From positions 310,001 to 374,000 of the forward strand of contig NZ_JNCS01000003.1 of assembly GCF_000731985.1 (NCBI RefSeq): DNA of 64,000 bases. The letters are read 5' to 3'. This document shows positions 9,505 to 16,135 of the stretch, piece after piece; the stretch's first letter is position 1, and every line of letters begins with the position of its first letter. This DNA is from Natrinema altunense (GTDB taxonomy: Archaea > Halobacteriota > Halobacteria > Halobacteriales > Natrialbaceae). The notes under the pieces are model-generated. The model was not told the DNA's origin. It was given only the letters and a program-made list of their open reading frames with translations, and did not search any database. A program made the position numbers and the translations under genes.

Positions 9505-10446
9505 TCATTGGTATTCCTCCCGATACCGAGCGGCGATACGGTTGCTGAGCAGGTTCATACTGAACGTGATGGCGAACAGTGTCAGTCCGATCGCAAACAT
9601 CGAGTAGTACCCGGCGGTTCCGCCGGACAGGTCCGTCGTCACCGCCTGTACCATGGCAGCGGTCATCGTCTGCCCGGAGTTGAGAAGGTTCGCGAACGGC
9701 TCGGACGGATCGAACATTCGAGCGCGGCTGCCGCCGGCAACCACGACGATCATCGTCTCGCCGATCGCCCGCGAGAGCGCCAGAATGTACGAGGAGAAGA
9801 TTCCCGAGATCGACGCGGGAATGACGATCTTCGTCGACACCTCGAACTTCGTGGCCCCGAGGCCGTAGCCCGCCTGGCGCAGCGAGTCCGGGACGGCGCT
9901 CATCGCGTCCTCACTGATCGAGGACACCATCGGGATGATCATGATGCCGACCATGACCGACGCGGACAACAGGTTGAACAGGCTCACGTCGAGGCCTAAT
10001 CCCTGAAGCCATGGCGTCAGGTACACGAGCGCGAAGAACCCGTACACGACAGTCGGAATCCCCGCGAGGATCTCGAGTGCCGGTTTCAACACCGACCGCA
10101 TCCGATCGCTCGCGTATTCGCTCAGATAGACCGCGGCCGCCGTACCGACCGGGATCGCGACGAGCGCCGAAACGATCGTCACGATGAGGGTGGCGGTTAC
10201 CAGCGGCAGAATACCGAGAATCGGGTTCTCGCTCCGCAGCACCCACTCCGTACCGGTGAAGAACGCGTACGGATTGACGCGTCCGAAGAACTCGAGGGCG
10301 TCGATCGCCAGCGTGGCGACGATGCTAATCGTCACGAAGACTGTCAGTGCCGCACAACAGAACAACAGCCCGTGGTACAACCGTTCCTTTGCGATCCGTC
10401 CGTTCGCCGATCGTGTGAGATCGGCTTCTATTGATGTATCACTCAT
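9505..10446 (-). CDS. pstC: Phosphate ABC transporter permease PstC (copy 2)
   Basis: 313 residues, six membrane helices, with coupling loop [20 protein letters not shown] and [10 protein letters not shown]. Partner of the enlarged PstA2. The spacing to pstA2 is 46 bp and to pstS2 42 bp, looser than the overlapping starts of the pst1 operon. Confidence 0.95.
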   Translation of the reverse strand: MSDTSIEADLTRSANGRIAKERLYHGLLFCCAALTVFVTISIVATLAIDALEFFGRVNPYAFFTGTEWVLRSENPILGILPLVTATLIVTIVSALVAIPVGTAAAVYLSEYASDRMRSVLKPALEILAGIPTVVYGFFALVYLTPWLQGLGLDVSLFNLLSASVMVGIMIIPMVSSISEDAMSAVPDSLRQAGYGLGATKFEVSTKIVIPASISGIFSSYILALSRAIGETMIVVVAGGSRARMFDPSEPFANLLNSGQTMTAAMVQAVTTDLSGGTAGYYSMFAIGLTLFAITFSMNLLSNRIAARYREEYQ

Positions 10447-10488
10447 TCTCTATTCGGTTTCCTCCGGAAAATCGACTCCGTTGCCGCG

Positions 10489-11466
10489 TTACTCGCCCGC
10501 TGCGTTCTCGAGTTTGGTCATATTCTCGTCGACCATGTCCTGATTCGCGGGGACGTAGCCGACCTCGTCGGCGATCCAATCGGCGCTCGTGTTCTCGAGG
10601 TAGAACTTGACGAACTCGTAGACCGGTTCGCGCTCGAGAGCGCCTTCCGCGGGGTAGATGAACAGCGGTCGGGCCAGCGGATACGTTCCGTCGCTTGCCG
10701 CCTGCAGACTCGGGGCGGAGGGATCGTCGCCTTCGCTCTCTGCGATCTCGAGGGCTTTGACGCGATCCTTGTTTTCGGAGTAGTACGCGTAGCCGAAGTA
10801 CCCCATCGCGTACGGGCTGTTCTCGAGGCCCTGAATGATGGTGTTGTCGTCCTCCGTACCCTCGTACTCGGTCCGGTGGGTGCCGCCGTTGACGTTCTCG
10901 GTGAACCAGTCGTAGGTCCCTGAGGTCGTGTCGGGGCCGTAGAGCTTGAGCTCTTCGTCGGGCCAGTCGGGATTAACGTCGGACCACGTGGTAGCGCTGT
11001 CGTCGCCCCAGATCTGGGCCAGTTCGTCGAAGGTCATGCTATCGACCCAGTCGTTCTCGGGACTGACAGCGACCGTGAGCGCGTCGCCCGCGATATGCAT
11101 CTCGATCGGCGAGACATCGTTTTCGGCGCAGTGATTCTTCTCCTCCTCCTTGATCAGCCGCGATGCGCCGTTGATGTCGGCGTTCCCGGGGCAGAAGTGA
11201 TTCTCGAAACCACCACCGCTCCCGGTCGGGTCGACCGTGACGTTGACCTTCGGATGGTCGTCCATGAATCGCTGGGCCATCTCGTCCGAGATGGGGAAGA
11301 CGGTACTCGATCCCTTGACGATGACCTCTCCGGAGAGCTCGTCCCCGTTTCCGTTCCCGTCACTCGTCTCGCTGCAGCCTGCGATGGCTGCGACACTGAC
11401 GGCACCCGTCCCGGCGATGAACTTCCGTCGCGATACTGCGTCGCGTCCGAACTGGTTGTCTGCCAT
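10489..11466 (-). CDS. pstS: Phosphate-binding lipoprotein PstS (copy 2)
   Basis: 325 residues. Tat lipoprotein signal (SRRKFIAGTG ... AIAGC) followed by a Ser/Asp/Gly/Asn linker and the PstS fold: GSSTVFP, GSGGGFENH, ASRLI, TTSGTYDWF. ATG 11466 is used because a T-rich TATA box is centred 26 bp upstream; GTG 11469 is adjacent. It heads the second pst operon. It is moderately diverged from PstS1, consistent with an old duplication and possibly different affinity. Confidence 0.95.
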   Translation of the reverse strand: MADNQFGRDAVSRRKFIAGTGAVSVAAIAGCSETSDGNGNGDELSGEVIVKGSSTVFPISDEMAQRFMDDHPKVNVTVDPTGSGGGFENHFCPGNADINGASRLIKEEEKNHCAENDVSPIEMHIAGDALTVAVSPENDWVDSMTFDELAQIWGDDSATTWSDVNPDWPDEELKLYGPDTTSGTYDWFTENVNGGTHRTEYEGTEDDNTIIQGLENSPYAMGYFGYAYYSENKDRVKALEIAESEGDDPSAPSLQAASDGTYPLARPLFIYPAEGALEREPVYEFVKFYLENTSADWIADEVGYVPANQDMVDENMTKLENAAGE

Positions 11467-11485
11467 CACGTGATTGATTCGATGG

Positions 11486-11520
11486 GGTATAAAAAAGGGA
11501 TGCTATGAGCCATATATATG
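11486..11520 (-). promoter_or_regulatory. pst2 promoter with shared CTATGA/TATATA motif
   Basis: Minus strand: TTTTTTATACC (11486-11496) is the TATA box of pstS2. Upstream (plus-strand reading) CTATGAGCC is followed by the palindrome CATATATATG (11511-11520). Order and spacing resemble the pst1 promoter. Confidence 0.6.
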
Positions 11521-11967
11521 GATCAGTGACCACATATGTCTATATAGCACAATCGACGTGGCGGCGATGGGAACCGGAATCGGTGCCGTCGGCCGGAGAA
11601 CGGCCGAAGGTGGTCCGACCGACTCGAGCAGCACCGTACGCTCGAAACGACCGCCTGGACGTCGAACGTCGGCAGTATCGTTCGAACCGCCGGCACCGAA
11701 CCACCCCGCTAGCCGGTCGAGACGAGACCGGAGTCGTCAGGGTTCGGCGATTGCGTTCCGACTGCGGACATCCGAAGTTCCGGCCGACAGTACCGGGGAT
11801 ATCGGGTCGCAGTCGAAAACCGATCGCCGCCCCTTAGCTATGAATGACTATATATTACACAGACATTATCGATATTTCTCTGCACGTCTCCTGCCCGGAA
11901 TCAGTCGAAAACGAGACGGTAGCGGAGGATATACGCATCTACGGACCTTGCTCTATAGTTCCACCTG
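11521..11967. other. Divergent intergenic region pstS2 / AbrB-PhoU regulator
   Basis: No credible gene. Two further AT-rich motifs are seen: cacatatgtctatatagcac (11531-11550) and CTATGA followed by CTATATATTA (11839-11855). The latter repeats the words found at both pst promoters and lies ~150 bp before the regulator gene. Confidence 0.5.
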
Positions 11968-11977
11968 TATTTATATT
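11968..11977 (+). promoter_or_regulatory. TATA-like box of the AbrB-PhoU regulator gene
   Basis: TATTTATATT is centred 27 bp before the ATG at 12000, indicating a leaderless transcript. Confidence 0.65.
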
Positions 11978-11999
11978 CTGCCGGCCGAAACCCCGCTCC

Positions 12000-12995
12000 A
12001 TGGAGACGCGCAAGGTCCAGGTGACGGGCGGATCGACGTACACCGTCTCGCTACCCAAAACGTGGGCGACGGACAACGACGTCACCGCCGGAACGACCGT
12101 CGAGTTCTATCCCGAGGACGACGCGCTCTTGTTGACGCCCAAGAGCGAAACGGACCGGCAGGAGGGTACCCTCGACATCTCGAGTCTCGAGGGCGAGCGC
12201 CTGACTCGGGCCGTGATGACGATGTACGTCAGCGGCTTCGATCTCATCCGACTCGAGGCGGGGCGGATCACGACGGATCAGCGGCGGGCGATCCGCGATG
12301 CGACGCAGGGATTGGTCGGCGTCGAGGTGCTCGAAGAGACGACCGACAGCGTGGTCATTCAGGACCTGCTCGATTCCTCGGAGCTGTCGATCGTCAACGC
12401 CGTCACGCGCATGCGCCTGATCGCCCAGTCGATGCTCGAAGACGCCGTCCGGGCGCTGATCGAGAACGACGACGACATCGCCCACGACGTGATCGAGCGC
12501 GACGACGACGTCGACCGCCTCTGGCTAGTCGTCTCACGGATCTTCCGCGCGACGCTGCGCTCGCCCCGGGCCGCCGAGGAACTCGGCGTCCCCCGCGAGG
12601 ACTGTTTCGACTATCATTCGAGCGCCCGCCAACTCGAGCGCGTCGCCGACCACGCCGCCAAGATCAGTAACATCGCGCTCAAACTCGACGAGATTCCGGA
12701 GCCCGTCGCCAGGGGACTCGAGGAACTCCAAGTCGACGCCTCGACGGTTCTCGAGAAGTCGATGGACGCGCTGTTCGCCGACGGGACCGCGGAGGCGAAC
12801 CGCCTCGGGCACGACGCCCGCGAGGCCGTCCTCGAGATCGACGAACACACCCGCCAGATCGACGACATGCTCCGGGACCTCGAACCGGTTCAGGCCCAGT
12901 CGCTGGGACTGATCGTCGACTCGCTGTCCCGAAGCGCCGACTACGGGGGGAACATCGCCGAAACGGCGCTGCAGAAGGCCGCACCGCGGCCCTGA
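12000..12995 (+). CDS. AbrB-PhoU domain phosphate regulator
   Basis: 331 residues. Residues 1-50 form a SpoVT/AbrB swapped-hairpin DNA-binding domain (METRKVQVTGGSTYTVSLPK ... GTTVEFYPEDDALLL). The rest is two PhoU-like helical repeats with RQLERVADHAAKI near 205 and LSRSADYGGNIAE near 310. This archaeal architecture is annotated as a phosphate uptake regulator. It is transcribed away from pstS2 across a region carrying the shared AT-rich motif, so control of one or both pst operons is the natural inference. Start chosen from the TATA spacing; codons before it do not resemble the family. Confidence 0.9.
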   Translation: METRKVQVTGGSTYTVSLPKTWATDNDVTAGTTVEFYPEDDALLLTPKSETDRQEGTLDISSLEGERLTRAVMTMYVSGFDLIRLEAGRITTDQRRAIRDATQGLVGVEVLEETTDSVVIQDLLDSSELSIVNAVTRMRLIAQSMLEDAVRALIENDDDIAHDVIERDDDVDRLWLVVSRIFRATLRSPRAAEELGVPREDCFDYHSSARQLERVADHAAKISNIALKLDEIPEPVARGLEELQVDASTVLEKSMDALFADGTAEANRLGHDAREAVLEIDEHTRQIDDMLRDLEPVQAQSLGLIVDSLSRSADYGGNIAETALQKAAPRP

Positions 12996-13105
12996 GAAGC
13001 GATCGGTGACGGTGGGAGCCGTCCCGACGCCGCGCGTCGGGGATGCAAGCGCCGACGGGGAAACGGGTTTCACGCGGGTCGTCCTAACGTAGGACGAGTG
13101 ACACG

Positions 13106-13768
13106 ATGGCAGACAGGACTCCACGGTGTGCCGCGGGCGATCGGACGATCTCCCACCCCGCGTTCGCCGCGCTGTACGATCGGTTCGTGCCGGATCGGTT
13201 TCTGATCGGCCCCCACCGCGAGTATCTCGCAGCCGACCTCTCCGGACGCGCTCTCGAGATCGGCGCGGGAACCGGCGCGATGATATCCTACGCGGCCGAC
13301 GCCGGCGACGACCTCGAGTACCACGCGATCGAACCGGACCCGCACATGCGACGCCGGGCCGCCCGCGAGGCGGCGGGAACCGACCTGCAGGTCTCCCTCC
13401 GGGACGCTCGTGCCGAGTCGTTGCCCTACGTCGACGACGCCTTCGAGGCCGTGCTCTCGAGTCTGGTCTTCTGTACCATCGGCGACCCCGACGCGGCGAT
13501 GGAGGAGGTCGCCCGCGTCCTGACACCCGGCGGCGAACTGCGATTCCTCGAGCACGTCCGCAACGACGGCTGGCGCGCGCGGGCGCAGGACCGGCTGAAT
13601 CCGATCTGGGAACGCGCCGCGGGCGGGTGCCAGTTGACCCGCGAGACGGTCGAGCGGTTCGTCGGACACGACGCGTTCGACGTCCTCGAGGTGGAGCGGG
13701 TCGACGTCGGGGTGTTTCCGGTGACGCCGATCGTTCGCGGGCGGCTTCGACGCCGGCGGGACCCGTAA
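13106..13768 (+). CDS. Class I SAM-dependent methyltransferase
   Basis: 220 residues. Motif I LEIGAGTGAM (49-58), acidic residue of motif II (IEPDP, ~74), motif IV region (LSSLVFCTIGD, ~118) and the following VLTPGGELRFLEHVR segment are typical of the UbiE/METTL7-like type 11 methyltransferases. Substrate cannot be read from sequence. It stands alone between the phosphate regulator and a phosphoribosyltransferase gene. Confidence 0.85.
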   Translation: MADRTPRCAAGDRTISHPAFAALYDRFVPDRFLIGPHREYLAADLSGRALEIGAGTGAMISYAADAGDDLEYHAIEPDPHMRRRAAREAAGTDLQVSLRDARAESLPYVDDAFEAVLSSLVFCTIGDPDAAMEEVARVLTPGGELRFLEHVRNDGWRARAQDRLNPIWERAAGGCQLTRETVERFVGHDAFDVLEVERVDVGVFPVTPIVRGRLRRRRDP

Positions 13769-13872
13769 GTGTCGCCGCGAGCGGCGGGGCCGCGTTCCGG
13801 ATCGGTTCGCGTCCGCCCGGCGTGTGCGACGTAAACCCATAGTGTACCGCCGTCGTACGCTCGGGCGGAACC

Positions 13873-14502
13873 ATGTTCGACGACAGAACCGACGCGGGCG
13901 AACGCCTCGCGGCGGAACTCGAGGCCCGCGACCTCGCGGTCGACGTCGTCCTCGCGATTCCCCGCGGAGCCCTGCCCGTTGCGCGGCCGGTCGCCGACAC
14001 GCTCGACGCCGACCTCGACGTCGTCGTCGCGCGCAAGATGGGGGCACCGCAGAACCCGGAGGTAGCGCTCGGCGCGGTCGCCAGTGACGGCAGCGTCTGG
14101 TACAACGACGACCTGATCGATCGGCTACATCCCTCCGAGGAGTACCTCGAGGAGGTTCGGGCGGCGGAAGCCGAGAACGCGCGTGAGAAGGCCGACCGCT
14201 ACCGCGAATCGGGCGGCGTGCCGGACCTTCGGGGCGAGCGAGTCCTGCTCGTCGACGACGGCGTCGCGACCGGCGCGACCGCGACGGCCTGCCTCCGCCA
14301 GGTCCGGGGGGCCGAAGCCGACTGGGTCGGTCTGGCGGTCCCCGTGGGCTCGCCGCGGGCGATCGACGCCCTCGAGCGGGAGGCCGACGCGGTGATCGCC
14401 TTGCAGACCCCCGCGGACTTCCGTGCCGTCGGCCAGTTCTACCGGACCTTCGACCAGGTGAGCGACGAGGAGGCCCTCGAGTACCTCGACCGAGAACCCT
14501 GA
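13873..14502 (+). CDS. Phosphoribosyltransferase-family protein
   Basis: 209 residues. PRPP-binding motif VLLVDDGVATGATA (~122-135) and the N-terminal segment VVLAIPRGALPVARPVADTL fit the type I PRTase fold of the COG1926 group. The reaction is not established for this subfamily. Monocistronic; ATG 13873 follows a GGCGGAACC stretch with no better start nearby. Confidence 0.85.
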   Translation: MFDDRTDAGERLAAELEARDLAVDVVLAIPRGALPVARPVADTLDADLDVVVARKMGAPQNPEVALGAVASDGSVWYNDDLIDRLHPSEEYLEEVRAAEAENAREKADRYRESGGVPDLRGERVLLVDDGVATGATATACLRQVRGAEADWVGLAVPVGSPRAIDALEREADAVIALQTPADFRAVGQFYRTFDQVSDEEALEYLDREP

Positions 14503-14554
14503 GTCGGGCGTCGAGTCGATCCGTCCGACCCTGGGAGCCGACGCACCCGCTCCC

Positions 14555-15874
14555 TTAGGGCCAGAGCCCGCGCATCTCGTGGGAGTCTCCGATGCGGTCG
14601 AGCGCGACTGCATATGCAGCGTCGCGCCACGTCACGTCCCGGCGTTCGACGTGGTTCTTGAGCGCGTTCCAGGCCGTCTTCATTTCGGCTTCGAGTTCCT
14701 CGTTGACCCGCTCGAGGGACCACTGGCGGCGGTTGATGTCCTGGAGCCACTCGAAGTAGCTGACGGTGACGCCGCCCGCGTTCGCGAGGATGTCCGGGAT
14801 CACGTGCACGCCGCGTTCCTCGAGGATGGTGTCGGCGGCGAAGGTCGTGGGGCCGTTCGCGCCCTCGACGACGATATCGGCGGCGATCGCGTCGGCGTTG
14901 TCCGCGGTGATGACGTTGCCGACCGCGGCCGGGACGAGGACGTCGACGTCGAGTTCGAGGAGGTCGTCGTTCGAGATGCGGGATACGTCGTCACCCTCGT
15001 CGAGTTCGGTCGCGAACCGCGTGACCGCTTCGGGCTCCTCGTCGTGGGAGGGAATCGCCGAGACGTCGATCCCGTCGGGGTCGTATACCCCGCCGTTGAC
15101 GTCGCTGACTGCCACGATCGTCGCCCCCCACTCCTCGAGCAGGCGGGCGGCGTTCGCGCCGACGCTCCCGAAGCCCTGCACGGCGACGGTCGTCTCGGCG
15201 AGCGGGTAGTCGTAGTAGTTACAGGACTCCCGGGTCACGATGGCGACGCTCCGGCCCGGCGCTTCCTCGCGGCCGTAGGAGCCGCCGATGACCGGCGGCT
15301 TGCCCGTGACGACGCCGGGGATCGTCTCGCCCTCCTGCATGCTGTAGGCGTCCATCAGCCAGGCCATCGTCTGCGGGTCGGTCCCCATGTCGGGGGCCGG
15401 GATGTCCGCGTTCGGCCCGATCACGTCGCGGATCTCCTGTGCGAACCGGCGGGTGAGCCGCTCCTTTTCGCCGTCGCTCAACGACTTCGGATCGACGACG
15501 ATCCCGCCTTTCGCCCCGCCGAAGGGGAGGTCCATCACGGCACACTTCCAGGTCATCCACATCGAGAGGCCGACGCACTCGTCGCGGGTCACGTCGGGAT
15601 GGTATCTGAGCCCGCCCTTGTAGGGCCCGCGGACGCTGTCGTGTTGGGCCCTGTATCCGGTAAAGACCTCGACGCTGCCGTCGTCGCGCTCGAGGGGCAC
15701 CGTCACTTCGTGGACCGCCCGCGGGTGAGAGAGGCGTTCGATGACGGCATCGTCGACGTCGAGCTGTGCGGCGACGCGGTCGAGCTGTCGCCGCGCGGTC
15801 TCGAGTGCGGTCTCCGACGGGGTCGATTCGGCCGTCGCTTCCCGGGTCGTCGTCGAACGGTGCTGAGAGGCCAT
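14555..15874 (-). CDS. gdhB: Glutamate dehydrogenase (Glu/Leu/Phe/Val family)
   Basis: 439 residues. Hexameric GDH features: [13 protein letters not shown], catalytic Lys in PFGGAKGGI, Asp in PAPDMGTD, Rossmann [17 protein letters not shown], and C-terminal [12 protein letters not shown]. It interconverts glutamate and 2-oxoglutarate plus ammonium. The ATG at 15874 gives the usual short Ser/Thr/Glu-rich haloarchaeal N-terminus. It lies 2 bp after the stop of a small zinc-ribbon protein, forming a two-gene operon. The gdhB symbol follows haloarchaeal usage; NAD or NADP preference is not certain. Confidence 0.93.
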   Translation of the reverse strand: MASQHRSTTTREATAESTPSETALETARRQLDRVAAQLDVDDAVIERLSHPRAVHEVTVPLERDDGSVEVFTGYRAQHDSVRGPYKGGLRYHPDVTRDECVGLSMWMTWKCAVMDLPFGGAKGGIVVDPKSLSDGEKERLTRRFAQEIRDVIGPNADIPAPDMGTDPQTMAWLMDAYSMQEGETIPGVVTGKPPVIGGSYGREEAPGRSVAIVTRESCNYYDYPLAETTVAVQGFGSVGANAARLLEEWGATIVAVSDVNGGVYDPDGIDVSAIPSHDEEPEAVTRFATELDEGDDVSRISNDDLLELDVDVLVPAAVGNVITADNADAIAADIVVEGANGPTTFAADTILEERGVHVIPDILANAGGVTVSYFEWLQDINRRQWSLERVNEELEAEMKTAWNALKNHVERRDVTWRDAAYAVALDRIGDSHEMRGLWP

Positions 15875-15876
15875 GA

Positions 15877-16023
15877 TTACTCGATCGGTGTGCGTCGATT
15901 CCGCATCTCGGCACCGCACTCGGGACAGGCGTCCGGCGCTGTCGCACGGACGACGGTTCCACAGTCGAAGCATTCGTAGGTCGATTCCGTTTGAGGATCG
16001 AGTTCCGCGTCTTTCTGGTTCAT
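15877..16023 (-). CDS. Small rubrerythrin-like zinc-ribbon protein (48 aa)
   Basis: 48 residues from ATG 16023, ending in a rubredoxin-type knuckle pair: [11 protein letters not shown] and [10 protein letters not shown]. The acidic N-terminus ([14 protein letters not shown]) has no other domain. Haloarchaea often carry such a rubrerythrin-like small protein. The gene overlaps nothing and is directly upstream of gdhB (2 bp), so it is co-transcribed. Possible role as an iron/zinc accessory protein is inference. Longer in-frame starts give a non-homologous extension. Confidence 0.75.
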   Translation of the reverse strand: MNQKDAELDPQTESTYECFDCGTVVRATAPDACPECGAEMRNRRTPIE

Positions 16024-16064
16024 TGGAGAGACAACGAGCGGTCGTGCTCGCGGTGATTGCGCAC

Positions 16065-16091
16065 CTAGGAATACTAGGGATATTAGGATGA
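16065..16091 (-). promoter_or_regulatory. Three tandem 9-bp repeats upstream of the gdh operon
   Basis: Plus-strand reading: CTAGGAATA, CTAGGGATA, TTAGGATGA, directly abutting, 42-68 bp before the small-protein ATG and over the expected core promoter. The first two also form CCTAG-gaata-CTAGG. Candidate operator. Confidence 0.5.
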
Positions 16092-16135
16092 GCCTATCCG
16101 TCAGATAACTAGCGGCACCGAGCAGAGCCCGTTCA

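Noticed and set aside
12534-14105. Long minus-strand frame of 523 codons opposite the phosphate regulator and methyltransferase
   Set aside because: Arg/Pro/Ser-rich shadow of GC-rich plus-strand genes with clear families; no domain of its own.
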